Shown in pieces: positions 35,129 through 43,622 of a DNA stretch of 64,000 nucleotides. Made by a program: the position numbers and the translations under genes. Under the pieces are notes generated by a model. The model was not told the origin of the DNA. It was given only the letters and a program-made list of their open reading frames with translations, and searched no databases. Origin of the DNA: DATFDN01 sp963818885 (GTDB lineage Bacteria; Pseudomonadota; Alphaproteobacteria; Acetobacterales; Acetobacteraceae); NCBI GenBank assembly GCA_963818885.1, contig CAWFTP010000001.1, forward strand, positions 372,001 through 436,000, in the 5' to 3' direction. Within the stretch, counting starts at the first letter, position 1, and each line of letters begins with the position of its first letter.

Positions 35129-35695
35129 CTACTTCCCGTGTATGCGGTGTATCCAGGCCTGGAACGCGATGAGCATCGCGGCCAGGAAATCGCGCGTCGT
35201 CTGGTCGGTGAGGTTGCCCTGGGCGTCGAACTTGGTCTGCGCGGCGCCGATCATGACCTCCGGGCGGTTCATGATGAAGGCGTTCATGAACACGAACGAC
35301 TGCCGCAGATGGTACTGCGCGCGCGCGGTGCCGAGCGCGCCGCCGCTTGCCCCCATGAGGGCGATCGGCTTGCCGTCGAACGGCTGATCGGGCGGGCGGG
35401 AGATCCAGTCGATCGTGTTCTTCAGCACGCCCGGGATCGAGTAGTTGTACTCCGGCGTAGCGATCAGCACCCCGTCGGCCTCCCTCACGCGCCGGCGCAA
35501 ATCCTCGACCACCGGGGGAAACCCCTTCGCACGCACATCCTCGTTGTAAAGCGGCACATCGCCGATCTCGGCGATCTCGATGTGCATTCCCTCGGGCGCG
35601 AGGTCGCGGGCGGCGCGCAGCGCGGCGCTGTTGAACGACCCCTTTCGCAAGCTGCCCGAGATCCCCAAAACCCGAACTGCCCCACTACCGCTCAT
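35129..35695 (-). CDS. NADPH-dependent FMN reductase
   Basis: A 188-residue flavodoxin-fold enzyme: VRVLGISGSLRKGSFNSAAL (FMN phosphate loop GSxRxxSxN), DGVLIATPEYNYSIPGVLKN (the conserved PEYN-x-S-x-PG-x-LKN), and GASGGALGTARAQYHLRQ. Members reduce FMN, quinones, chromate or azo dyes. The ATG at 35695 with the AGGGCATGAG-type context is preferred over an upstream frame that enters the intergenic region. It is transcribed divergently from the small protein gene downstream at 35851. Not in an obvious operon. Confidence 0.92.
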   Translation of the reverse strand: MSGSGAVRVLGISGSLRKGSFNSAALRAARDLAPEGMHIEIAEIGDVPLYNEDVRAKGFPPVVEDLRRRVREADGVLIATPEYNYSIPGVLKNTIDWISRPPDQPFDGKPIALMGASGGALGTARAQYHLRQSFVFMNAFIMNRPEVMIGAAQTKFDAQGNLTDQTTRDFLAAMLIAFQAWIHRIHGK

Positions 35696-35850
35696 GCCCT
35701 GTCGCTCCTTGTTGCGGGCGCGATTGATAGGCGCACGGCTTGCGCCCCGCAATCACCCTCGTCGCGCAGGCGTGAGAACGCCGCCATTGGTCGGCCCTCC
35801 GGCGCGGGCTACCTTGGGCCTTCCTCAGGCTGCACACGAGGAGAGGCGAC

Positions 35851-36222
35851 TTGTCCCCAGATATCGATGAGATTTCCGCGCGTTTATTGGCCATCGAGAC
35901 CGTGGTCGGGCACCTGCTTACCCATATGGCGGTGCGCGATGACGACCCGACCGGCTGGCTCGCGACGCGGCGCACGCTGGCCCTTCGGGCGGCGGACCGG
36001 GTCGGCGAGGCGGACGGGCTGATCGACCTCGCCGTCGCGGTTCGCCAAGCGGTGGGTGCCTTCTTCGACGAAGCCGATCTCGCAGTACCGGCTGCCCTAT
36101 CGGCCGCCGGTCCGGCAATAGGGAAAATCGGCGGCGGGGGCTTGCGAGCCTCCGAGGGGGCGCCACATCTGACCAAGCCGGGGCCGGTTTCGGCTCCTGC
36201 GCGTTCGACGTTTCCTCCCTAA
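35851..36222 (+). CDS. Small conserved hypothetical protein
   Basis: A TTG start with a strong ribosome-binding site (AGGAGAGGCGAC) gives SPDIDEISARLLAIETVVGH and LLTHMAVRDDDPTGWLATRR, a helical region I have seen in uncharacterised alphaproteobacterial proteins of about 90 residues. The C-terminal third after FFDEADLAVPAAL is Gly/Pro-rich and unconvincing. A +1 shift near 36079-36090 would instead give SQYRLPYRPPVRQ and a TAG at 36121, in keeping with the many +1 shifts in this window; I cannot decide. A strong terminator follows the longer version by four bases. Confidence 0.5.
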   Translation: MSPDIDEISARLLAIETVVGHLLTHMAVRDDDPTGWLATRRTLALRAADRVGEADGLIDLAVAVRQAVGAFFDEADLAVPAALSAAGPAIGKIGGGGLRASEGAPHLTKPGPVSAPARSTFPP

Positions 36223-36226
36223 ACTT

Positions 36227-36255
36227 GGCGGCGCCCGAAAGGCGCCGCCGTTTTT
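36227..36255 (+). terminator. Rho-independent terminator
   Basis: GGCGGCGCC / GGCGCCGCC forms a perfect 9-base stem around CGAAA, followed by G and five T. It separates the small protein gene from moeB. Confidence 0.85.
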
Positions 36256-36286
36256 CGTCGGGCGGCCCGGGGCGTAGGATCGCGCG

Positions 36287-37090
36287 ATGGACCTCGATTT
36301 CACCGAAGACGAGATTCGTCGCTACTCGCGTCACATCCTGCTGGCCGAGGTCGGCGGCATTGGCCAGGCGAAGCTCAAGGCCGCGCGGGTGCTGGTCGTC
36401 GGCGCGGGTGGCCTTGGCAGCCCGCTCGCGCTCTATCTCGCCGCCGCGGGGGTCGGCACGGTCGGGATCATCGACGCCGACCGCGTGGAGCTGTCGAACC
36501 TGCAGCGCCAGGTCGCGCACACGACCGACCGGCTGGGCATGCTGAAGGTCGAATCCGCCGCCGCCGCCATGCACGCGATCAACCCCGACACCAGGGTGGA
36601 GGCCCATGCGCGCCGCCTCGACGTCGAGAACGCGCTGGGCATCATCGGCGAATACGACATCGTCTGCGACGGCACCGACAATTTCGACACCCGCTTTCTG
36701 GTCGCTGATGCCTGTGTGCTGGCGCGGCGCACCCTGGTCTCCGCCGCCGTGCTGCGCTTCGACGGGCAGCTCTCGGTCTTCAAGCCGCATGCCGGGCCCG
36801 GCCACCCATGCTATCGCTGCCTCTACCCCGAGCCGCCGCCACCCGGGATGGTGCCGAGCTGCAGCGAGGCGGGCGTCCTGGGCGCCGTCACCGGCGTGAT
36901 GGGCACGCTGCAGGCGACGGAGACCCTCAAGGAGATCCTGGGCATGGGGGAGAGCCTGGCCGGCCGGCTGCTCATCTGGGATGCGCTGGGCGCACGCATG
37001 CGCACGGTGCGTCTGCCGCGAGACCCCGACTGTCCGCTCTGCGGAGAGGAGCCGCGAATCACCGATCTCTCCGCCCACGGGCCCGCATGA
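36287..37090 (+). CDS. moeB: Molybdopterin-synthase / ThiS adenylyltransferase (MoeB/ThiF family)
   Basis: A 267-residue E1-like enzyme: DEIRRYSRHILLAEVGGIGQ (start motif), the nucleotide loop VLVVGAGGLGSPLALYLAAA, DADRVELSNLQRQV, and DIVCDGTDNFDTRFLVADA. Zinc ligands are two CxxC pairs, CYRC and CPLC. GHPCYRCLYPEPPPPGMVPSC contains the catalytic-region Cys. It adenylates the C-terminal Gly of MoaD- or ThiS-like sulfur carriers. No rhodanese domain is fused. The stop overlaps the next start by four bases (ATGA), tying it to a DsrE-like protein. Confidence 0.9.
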   Translation: MDLDFTEDEIRRYSRHILLAEVGGIGQAKLKAARVLVVGAGGLGSPLALYLAAAGVGTVGIIDADRVELSNLQRQVAHTTDRLGMLKVESAAAAMHAINPDTRVEAHARRLDVENALGIIGEYDIVCDGTDNFDTRFLVADACVLARRTLVSAAVLRFDGQLSVFKPHAGPGHPCYRCLYPEPPPPGMVPSCSEAGVLGAVTGVMGTLQATETLKEILGMGESLAGRLLIWDALGARMRTVRLPRDPDCPLCGEEPRITDLSAHGPA

Positions 37091-37452
37091 CCGGCAAGCC
37101 GCTCGGCATCCTGCTGATCTCAGGCGGCCCCGAACGTGCCCACTACGCCTTCGTGCTCGCCGCCGGCGCCGCCGCGCTCGGCCGCCCGGTTGTGCTGTTC
37201 GCCACCAACGCGGGGACACGGGCGCTCTGCGCGGACATCGCCGCGCTCGACGCCGCGCCGCGCCCGGCGGGCGTCGCCAGCCTCGCCGAGCTGCGCGCGG
37301 CCGCGGTGGAATTCGGGGCGCGGCTGATCGCCTGCGAGGCCGGGCTGCTGACGGCGGGCGTCGCCCCGGCGGCGCTGCTCAAGGGCGTCGAGGTCGCCGG
37401 CGTGGCGACTTTCCTCGCCGCCGTCGCCGACGGGCAGACGCTGACGCTCTAG
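37087..37452 (+). CDS. DsrE/DsrF-like protein
   Basis: A 121-residue DsrE-fold protein: GILLISGGPERAHYAFVLAA, ALGRPVVLFATNAGTRALC, FGARLIACEAGLLTAGV (the Cys in the position of the DsrE active Cys) and EVAGVATFLAAVADGQTL. DsrE-like proteins relay sulfur or form small peroxiredoxin-like oligomers. Translational coupling to moeB supports a role in sulfur transfer to molybdopterin or thiamine-related carriers. It converges with the dioxygenase beta gene with a gap of zero bases between stop codons. Confidence 0.85.
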   Translation: MTGKPLGILLISGGPERAHYAFVLAAGAAALGRPVVLFATNAGTRALCADIAALDAAPRPAGVASLAELRAAAVEFGARLIACEAGLLTAGVAPAALLKGVEVAGVATFLAAVADGQTLTL

Positions 37453-37914
37453 CTACAGGAACAGCTGGACCGAGGGCAGGGCCGCGTCGCAGTTCACCAG
37501 CTCGATCCGCTTGAGGCGGATGCGGAGCCCGCCCTCCTCCACCAGTTCGTGGCGCGCCACACCCGCGTACACCTGCACGGCATCACCGCGAGCCTCGACG
37601 TAGAGAAACGGCGTGCGGGTCCGCCACGTGCCACCGTCCCGCCCCTCGATCTCGGGAGCTTGCAGCACGTGCTGGCTCCAGCTCGGCGGGTGCTGCGACG
37701 GCGGGCGACGCCGCAGACGCTCGACCCGCAGCCGCAGCAGCAGCGCGTCCTCGTAGGCGAGCGAGGTATGCGTCTCGGTATCCGTCTGCCCGCGCGCGAG
37801 CGGCACCCAGTAATGCGCGTCCTCGGTGAACAGGGCGAGCCATTCCTCCCAACGCTGCTCATCGAGCAGCCGCGCCTCCCGATAGAGGAAGCGGGCGATC
37901 TCGGCCTCGGTCAT
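37453..37914 (-). CDS. Aromatic-ring-hydroxylating dioxygenase, beta subunit
   Basis: A 153-residue SnoaL/NTF2-like protein: ARFLYREARLLDEQRWEEWL, ALFTEDAHYWVPLARGQTD, ALLLRLRVERL and RIRLKRIELVNCDAALPSVQ, all typical of the small subunit of Rieske dioxygenases. It has a structural role in the alpha3-beta3 oxygenase. The ATG overlaps the alpha stop (ATGA). In the raw sequence the frame is continuous with most of the alpha gene because of one inserted base upstream, which would wrongly suggest a fused protein. Confidence 0.9.
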   Translation of the reverse strand: MTEAEIARFLYREARLLDEQRWEEWLALFTEDAHYWVPLARGQTDTETHTSLAYEDALLLRLRVERLRRRPPSQHPPSWSQHVLQAPEIEGRDGGTWRTRTPFLYVEARGDAVQVYAGVARHELVEEGGLRIRLKRIELVNCDAALPSVQLFL

Positions 37915-39216
37915 GGCCCCGCCATCAGCTCGGCCCAGGCGCGGAACTGGTTGCGCATGGAGATCTCGCTGGTGCCGTTCACCGTGAGGTCGGCGGCGCC
38001 AGACTTCATCGTCATGGTAGTCGCGCTGCAGGTTGACCCACTCGTTGCCGCGCGCCGCGAGCCCCTCCTGGATCAGCCGATAGCATTGCTGATCGTCATG
38101 CCCGACCACCGACATGGGCGAGTTTATGAGGCGCGTATAGGTCACGTTGCGGCGCAGGAAGACCTCCGGCGCGCCCTTCAGGCGAAACGTCCAGCTCTCG
38201 ATCAACGTCTTGTCGACCGCGATCGGGCGGACCACGCGGATCGCCTGGATCGCGCCCTTGATGGTCAGGCTGGGGTAGTAGACCGTGTTGTGGCGCACGG
38301 TGCCCAGTATGTCGCGCGCCCGCTCCGCCCCGTACGCCGCAACCATCTCCGCCTCGTATTCCGGCACGGCGGCGTAGGACGAATGGATCGAGAAATTGAC
38401 CCCCGAGTAGGAGTGTCCGTTGGCGAACACACGCACGCCCATCTTGTCGAAGAAATCGTAGCCCTCGGCGAAGGGCACCAGCTGCTCGATCGCCATCGGC
38501 TTCGCTTCTTCCTTGGGCTTGCCGGCCCACAGCTGCTTCGCCGTTCCCGCCGAGGATTCGTGCGCCGCCATCGGGTGCATCGTGTCGTTCAGGTTCTCGA
38601 CGAACATCTTCCAGTTGGAGTCGTGCAGGTAGCGCAGCACCCCGCCCGCGACCTCCATTTCGCCCTCCGGCGAGCGGTCGGCCATGTAGTCGATTGAGGA
38701 GAGCGACTCCCCGAAATACGCGCGAAACTCCGGCCCCTCGTTGGCCAGACGCGCGAAGACGAAGCCGCGATAGACCTCGCTCGCGACCGGACGCAGCCCG
38801 CGCACCGCCTCGCCGCACTTGAACCGCGCCTCGTCATAGCCCTGCCGCAGAGGCACCGCGGCGAGCGTGCCGTCGGTGCGGTAGCTCCAATTATGGTACG
38901 GGCAGCGCAGGAAGCGCCCGGCATTGCCAGCGCGGTCGGAGACGACGCGCGCGCCCTTGTGGGCACAGCGGTTGCGCAGCACCCGCACGGATCCGTCGGG
39001 CTGGCGGATCATCAGCACCGGCTCGAGCCCGATGTCGCAGGTCGTGTAGTCGCCCGGGTTCGGGACTTGGCTCGTATGTCCGACATAGATCCAGGCGCGC
39101 GCCCAGAGCGTCTCCATCTCGAGGCGGAAGAGCTCCGGGTCGGTGTACACGTCGCGGTGCACCGCATCCTCGCGCACCAGCGCGCGGATCGCCGCGGGGT
39201 TGCCGCGGTAGCTCAT
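37911..39216 (-). pseudogene. Aromatic-ring-hydroxylating dioxygenase, alpha subunit, one +1 frameshift near the C-terminus
   Basis: A Rieske non-haem iron oxygenase of about 434 residues. Rieske site: RNRCAHKGARVV and LRCPYHNWSYRTDG (C-x-H ... C-x2-H). Mononuclear iron: NLNDTMHPMAAHESSAG, with the bridging Asp. The first 400 codons read through to YHDDE; then a +1 shift near 38000-38012 (coding string GATGAAGTCTGG) leads to SGAADLTVNGTSEISMRNQF, RAWAELMAGP and a TGA overlapping the beta start. Length is one base over a multiple of three. No ferredoxin or reductase gene is adjacent. The start overlaps the cyclase stop by four bases. Confidence 0.88.
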
Positions 39217-40004
39217 CGCGAGACCAGCGCCAGCACGCGGCATGGGCTGCCGGTGCCGCCCGCGATCTTCAGCGGCGCGGTGATCAGGATCGCGCCCTTG
39301 GGCGGCAGGCGGTCGAGGTTGGCAAGGCTCGCCAGCCCGAACTTGTTCGCCCCGTGCATGCCGGCATGGCAGGGGAACGGCGGATCGAAGCCGAAGGCTT
39401 GGCCGGCGTCGGTGCCCACCGTCTCGGTCCCGAAGCCGATCACGTCGCGCTCCTTCACCATGAAGGTCACCGCCTCCGGCGACGGGCCCGGCGAATGCGG
39501 GCCGTTCGCGTCCGCATTCAGGAACGCCGCCGCCTCGGTTCGGTGCGACCAGCCGCTGCGCAACAGGACCCAGCTTCCCGCCGCGATCCGCCCATGCGCC
39601 GCCTCCCACTCCCGGATGCGCTCTGGGGTCAGGAGGAAGTCGGGATTGGCCGCGCAGTCGGCGGTGCAGTCGATGACGTTCGCCGGGGCGACGAAGCGGC
39701 GCGGCGGGATGGTGTCGAGCGTGTTGTCGGGCAGGTCCTTGCCGGTGATCCAGTGCACCGGCGCGTCGAAATGGGTCCCGGTGTGCTCGCCGAGCGAGAG
39801 ATTGCTCCACGCCCAGGCCGGGCCGCGCTCGTCATAGTCGGAGATGCGCTCGATGCGGAACGGCGCGGACTGGCCGAACTGGGGCGGCAGGCTGATGACC
39901 GGGGTGGCTGGCTCCAGCGGCTGGGCGAGGTCGATCACCTCGATGCGGCCGGAGGCCAGGGCCTCCGCCAGCTCCGCCAGCACGCTCCCCATCGCCGTCC
40001 CCAT
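39213..40004 (-). CDS. Cyclase-family (kynurenine formamidase-like) metal hydrolase
   Basis: A 263-residue protein of the PF04199 family: IEVIDLAQPLEPATPVISLP, the metal motif LGEHTGTHFDAPVHW (HxGTHxDxPxH), GSWVLLRSGWSHR, TETVGTDAGQAF and CHAGMHGANKFGLASLANLD. Members hydrolyse N-formylkynurenine, isatin or related lactams and lactones. It is first in a three-gene operon with the ring-hydroxylating dioxygenase alpha and beta genes (ATGA overlaps), which suggests that it acts on a product or precursor of the same aromatic pathway. Confidence 0.88.
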   Translation of the reverse strand: MGTAMGSVLAELAEALASGRIEVIDLAQPLEPATPVISLPPQFGQSAPFRIERISDYDERGPAWAWSNLSLGEHTGTHFDAPVHWITGKDLPDNTLDTIPPRRFVAPANVIDCTADCAANPDFLLTPERIREWEAAHGRIAAGSWVLLRSGWSHRTEAAAFLNADANGPHSPGPSPEAVTFMVKERDVIGFGTETVGTDAGQAFGFDPPFPCHAGMHGANKFGLASLANLDRLPPKGAILITAPLKIAGGTGSPCRVLALVSR

Positions 40005-40034
40005 GGACCGCCCTCCGTGGTTCTCCTCAGGCTA

Positions 40035-40850
40035 TCACCCGAGCCATTGGGCCACCAGTTTCTGCCTCGCGCCGGTCTGCACCATCTGGTGCAGCCACTC
40101 GTCGACGAAGAGCTTCAGCGTGACATCGCGCGGCATCATGTAGCCGAGCTCGGAGCGGTTGAATGGCTGATCCGGGTGGATCGCGCACAGCTCGGGATGC
40201 AGCTTCTGCTGCAGCCGCGTCTCCACCCCGTCGGTGATCATCAGGTCGGCCTTGCCGGCCGCGAGCTGCTCGAAGATCGTCGCGTTGTCGGGCCACGGCA
40301 CGATCTTGGCTTGCTTGAGGTTAGCCTTGTCGAAGCTCTCGTTGGTGCCGCCCGGATTGACGATGACCGACACGTTCGGCTGGTCGATCTCCGAGAGCGA
40401 CTGGTACTTGTCCTTGTCGGCGCAGCGCGCGATCGCGGTCTTGCCGCTGGTCATCACCGGAATCGAGAAGTAGGCCGACTTCAGCCGCGCGAGCGTGATG
40501 GTCACGCCGCCCATCGCGATGTCGAACTTGCCCGCCTGCAGGTCGGCCATCATCGTCGGCCAGCTCGTGTGCACGACCTCGAGCTTCACCCCCATCGCCT
40601 TGGCGAGATCCCCTGCCATTTCGACGTCGAGCCCGGTGGTCGTTCCGGCGGACTTGTCGAGGAAGGAGAACGGCTTGTAGTCCCCGGTCAGCCCCACGCG
40701 CAGCGTGCCGCGCGCCAGGATGACGTCGAGCAGGCTGGTCGCCTGGGCCGCCGCCACCGGCTCGGGACCCGCCGCCCGCACCACGGGCGGACCGCCCGCC
40801 AGCAGCGCAGCGAACAAGGCAAGCCACACGGCGCGTCGAGCCTGGCGCAT
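40035..40850 (-). CDS. Periplasmic cyclohexadienyl dehydratase-like / solute-binding protein (PheC-like)
   Basis: A 271-residue protein with a signal peptide and a type II periplasmic-binding fold (SBP_bac_3): ILARGTLRVGLTGDYKPFSF, KFDIAMGGVTITLARLKSAY, VIVNPGGTNESFDKANLKQA, ADLMITDGVETRLQQKLHPE and LCAIHPDQPFN. The pattern follows Pseudomonas PheC, the periplasmic cyclohexadienyl (prephenate/arogenate) dehydratase, as I remember that sequence, better than amino-acid transport proteins. No ABC permease is near, which fits an enzyme. It lies 30 bases upstream of the cyclase gene on the same strand. Confidence 0.75.
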   Translation of the reverse strand: MRQARRAVWLALFAALLAGGPPVVRAAGPEPVAAAQATSLLDVILARGTLRVGLTGDYKPFSFLDKSAGTTTGLDVEMAGDLAKAMGVKLEVVHTSWPTMMADLQAGKFDIAMGGVTITLARLKSAYFSIPVMTSGKTAIARCADKDKYQSLSEIDQPNVSVIVNPGGTNESFDKANLKQAKIVPWPDNATIFEQLAAGKADLMITDGVETRLQQKLHPELCAIHPDQPFNRSELGYMMPRDVTLKLFVDEWLHQMVQTGARQKLVAQWLG

Positions 40851-40874
40851 TCGTTTCCTCCCGGTTGTCGGAGC

Positions 40875-41462
40875 CTATCCCCGGACGAGCCGGGTCGTCC
40901 GATAGAATGCGCTCAGTTCGCCACGGAAATCGATACTCTCGAGGACGAATGGCCCTTCGTCGAGGGACTGCGGCTTGTCGGGCCACGTGCCGTCCGGGTT
41001 TCGCCGCAGCAGGTCGCCGCCGATCTCCGCCGTCCGCAGGATCAGGATCTCCCGCACGCTCGGGATGGTCGTGTAGGTCCAGACATTCGACCAAGTCTCC
41101 GCTTTGTTGCTGGGCGAAAGAAGCTCGATGATCAGAACCGGATCGGCGAGGGTCGCCTCCTCCTCCTCCTGGTAGTCCGAGCAGGTCACCGCGAGGTCCG
41201 GAATCCGCACGTTGGTGGACGCATTGACGCGCGGGACTATGCCCGGCGCCGTGATTACCGAGCAGCGCCCTCCCTGCCCGCGCAGATGGAGTCCGAGCAA
41301 CAGCCCGATCTCGTTCTGAAGCGCGCCGTGCGTTCGGCTGGCCGGCGCCATGGCGCGTAGCGCACCGTCCACCAGTTCCCATCGCCCAGATGTGGTTGCC
41401 GACCAAGCAAGGAAGTCAGGAACCGACAAATCGGACGGCGGCAGCTTCAATGCGGCAGTCAT
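40875..41462 (-). CDS. Uma2-family (DUF820) restriction-endonuclease-fold protein
   Basis: A 195-residue protein: LSVPDFLAWSATTSGRWELV, DGALRAMAPASRTHGALQNE, NVRIPDLAVTCSDYQEEEEA and DPVLIIELLSPSNKAETWSN, with the PD-(D/E)xK-like acidic residues (PDLAV, IELLSPS). Uma2/DUF820 proteins are widespread, often in multiple copies, and their role is unknown. It has no partner; the gene sits between pheC-like and the MFS exporter. Confidence 0.85.
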   Translation of the reverse strand: MTAALKLPPSDLSVPDFLAWSATTSGRWELVDGALRAMAPASRTHGALQNEIGLLLGLHLRGQGGRCSVITAPGIVPRVNASTNVRIPDLAVTCSDYQEEEEATLADPVLIIELLSPSNKAETWSNVWTYTTIPSVREILILRTAEIGGDLLRRNPDGTWPDKPQSLDEGPFVLESIDFRGELSAFYRTTRLVRG

Positions 41463-41478
41463 GCCCTCCTATAGCACA

Positions 41479-42825
41479 TCACCGCACACTAACCCACGCC
41501 GCCGCCGCGCCGGCCAGCTGCACCATCCCGCCCACCAGCATCGCCAGTGTCAGCCCCGCCGCGCCGCCGCCCATGCCGGCAAACGCGCTCCCCAGCGCGG
41601 CCACGCCCAGCGTCGCGCCGACCATCCGCGCCACATTGATCAGCGCCGACGCCGTCCCCGACCGCTCCGCCGGCACCGACCCCACGGCCACCGCGAATAG
41701 CGGCCCGGTCGCGAGGCCCATGCCAAGACCCGCCAGCACGAATCCCACCTCGACCAGCCACAGCACCGCTCCGCCCCGGGTCGCCGCGATCGCCAGCACG
41801 CCGCATCCCATCGTCGCGAGGCCCGCCGCCATCAGCCGGCGCTCGCCGAACCGTTCGGTCAGCGCGCCGGAACGCGGCGAGACGACGGCGAAGACCACAT
41901 CCATCGGTAACAGCGCGAACCCGGCGCCCTGTGGGCCGAGGATGCCGCCGGCCTGCCAGATCAGCGGCACCAGGAACAGCACGCCGTAGATGCCGAACGT
42001 CATTGCTCCGGTCGCCAGCATCGTGCCGCGGAACTCGGAGAGCCGGAACAGGTCGAGCGGCACCATCGCCGCCGTCCCGCCGCGCCGCTCCACGGCGATG
42101 AAGGCCGCGAACGCCGCCGCACACACGACGAACGCGATGCCCGCAACAACGGGCCGGCCGTGCGCCTCGATCGCCGCGAGCGCGAGTGCGCCAAGCGCCA
42201 GCGCCCCGGTCCCCTGCCCGCTCGGATCGAAGCGCCGCCCGCGCGGGTCCGCCGATTCCGGCACCGCCGGAAAGGCAAGCGCGAGGGCGGCCAGCGCGAA
42301 CGGGATGCCCAGGGCGAACACGCTGCGCCAGCCGAAATGGGCAATCAGCACGCCGCCGATCGGGGTGCCGATCGCGAAGGCGATCCCGTTGCAGCTCGCC
42401 CAAATGCCGAGCGCCCGGCCGCGCGCCACCGGATCGCTCCACACGACGCGGATGATGGCGAGCGAGGCCGGCACCATCAGCGCCGCCGCCATCCCGGTCA
42501 GCGCCCGCGCCCCGATCAGCACCTCGATGCTGGGTGCCACCGCGCACAGGACGGAGCCAGCGGCAAACAGCGCGGTTCCGATGACGAAGATCAGCCGCCG
42601 CCCGAACAGGTCGGCCAGCAACCCGCCGCTCAGCAGCAGCACCGCATAGGTCAGATTGTAGCCGTCGAGCACCCATTGCAGCGCCGCCACGTCGCCGCCC
42701 AGATCGGCCCCGATCGGGCGCACCGCCAGATTGACCACCGAGGTATCGAGCTGCGCCACCAGCACCGCCAGGCACATGGTCAGCAGCACTACGGGATGGC
42801 CGACGCTCTTCCGTTCCCTGCTCAT
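41479..42825 (-). CDS. MFS transporter, DHA2/EmrB-like drug exporter
   Basis: A 448-residue integral membrane protein with about 14 hydrophobic segments. VLVAQLDTSVVNLAVRPIGA is the first-helix LDxTIVNVALP-type motif of the DHA2 group, LFGRRLIFVIGTALFAAGSV the loop 2-3 motif, and GTPIGGVLIAHFGWRSVFAL motif C of drug:H+ antiporters. The ATG at 42825 is preferred over an upstream GTG-rich frame. It is divergent from a WYL regulator; a long palindrome lies between, so expression is probably controlled by that regulator. Confidence 0.9.
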   Translation of the reverse strand: MSRERKSVGHPVVLLTMCLAVLVAQLDTSVVNLAVRPIGADLGGDVAALQWVLDGYNLTYAVLLLSGGLLADLFGRRLIFVIGTALFAAGSVLCAVAPSIEVLIGARALTGMAAALMVPASLAIIRVVWSDPVARGRALGIWASCNGIAFAIGTPIGGVLIAHFGWRSVFALGIPFALAALALAFPAVPESADPRGRRFDPSGQGTGALALGALALAAIEAHGRPVVAGIAFVVCAAAFAAFIAVERRGGTAAMVPLDLFRLSEFRGTMLATGAMTFGIYGVLFLVPLIWQAGGILGPQGAGFALLPMDVVFAVVSPRSGALTERFGERRLMAAGLATMGCGVLAIAATRGGAVLWLVEVGFVLAGLGMGLATGPLFAVAVGSVPAERSGTASALINVARMVGATLGVAALGSAFAGMGGGAAGLTLAMLVGGMVQLAGAAAAWVSVR

Positions 42826-42845
42826 ACGGGCCAGATAGGCGGGGC

Positions 42846-42869
42846 CTGCTGACAACGTCGTGTCAGCAG
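42846..42869. promoter_or_regulatory. Palindromic operator between MFS exporter and WYL regulator
   Basis: CTGCTGACA-ACGTCG-TGTCAGCAG has perfect 9-base arms and lies in the 56-base gap between the divergent starts. TGACA/TGTCA arms are common before YafY-type regulators. It can occlude both promoters, giving autoregulation and control of the exporter. Confidence 0.7.
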
Positions 42870-42881
42870 TCGCCCACACGA

Positions 42882-43622
42882 ATGCGAGACCCTGCCATGC
42901 GCGGCGACCGCCTCTTCGACCTCATCCAGCTCCTGCGCACCGCCTCCGGCCCGCTGACCGCCGCCGCGATCGCCGCCGAGCTCGAGGTCACACCGCGCAC
43001 GATCTACCGCGACGTCGCGACCTTGCAGGCACGGCGGGTGCCGATCGAGGGTGCCGCCGGCATCGGCTACGTGCTGCGCCCAGGCTTCGACTTGCCGCCG
43101 CTGATGTTCAGCATGGAGGAGGCGGAGGCGATCGCGGTCGGCGCCCGGCTGGTGCGGCGAACCGGCGACCCCGGACTGCAGGCGGCGGCCGAGTCCGTGC
43201 TCGCCAAGATCAAGGACGTGGTGCCGGACACGCTCCGCGCCCATCTTGCGGCGCCGCCCTTCTTCGTCTCCGCCGCCGGCGCGGAAAGCCCCACCTCGGC
43301 CGACCTCCCGGCGATCCGCGCCGCTATCCGCGAGGCGCGCAAGCTGCGCATCGCCTACGCCGACGGGCGCGGTGGAACGACGCACCGGACGATCTGGCCG
43401 CTGGCGGTCGCCTACTACGTGCAGGCAACACTGGTGTACGGGTGGTGCGAGCTGCGCCGAGACTACCGGCACTTCCGCGCCGACCGGATCACCGCCTTCG
43501 AACTGCTGGAAGAACGCTACCCGCCCGCCAGCCGAGCCATCATGCCCGACTGGCTGGCGGCACGTACTCAGTCGCCGACCGCGCGCAGCAGCGGGCGGGC
43601 GTCGAAGCAGAGCTCCTCGTAG
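42882..43622 (+). CDS. YafY-type transcriptional regulator (HTH + WYL domain)
   Basis: A 246-residue protein: HTH_11 domain MRGDRLFDLIQLLRTASGPL, ELEVTPRTIYRDVATLQA; then a WYL domain with LRIAYADGRGGTTHRTIWPL and TLVYGWCELRRDYRHFRADR, a ligand- or nucleic-acid-sensing module. Starts at 42882 (MRDPA) or 42897 (MRGDR). The last 25 residues are Ser-rich and overlap the convergent GT4 gene by 55 bases, and may be an artefact of another small shift. It probably represses the divergent MFS exporter through the palindrome between them. Confidence 0.9.
   Translation: MRDPAMRGDRLFDLIQLLRTASGPLTAAAIAAELEVTPRTIYRDVATLQARRVPIEGAAGIGYVLRPGFDLPPLMFSMEEAEAIAVGARLVRRTGDPGLQAAAESVLAKIKDVVPDTLRAHLAAPPFFVSAAGAESPTSADLPAIRAAIREARKLRIAYADGRGGTTHRTIWPLAVAYYVQATLVYGWCELRRDYRHFRADRITAFELLEERYPPASRAIMPDWLAARTQSPTARSSGRASKQSSS

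Noticed and set aside
37453..39810. A single 785-residue protein joining a dioxygenase alpha subunit and beta subunit
   Set aside because: A one-base insertion near 38005 fuses the frames. In the other frame the alpha subunit has its own conserved C-terminus and a stop overlapping the beta ATG, and the first 198 residues are antisense-like noise across the cyclase gene.
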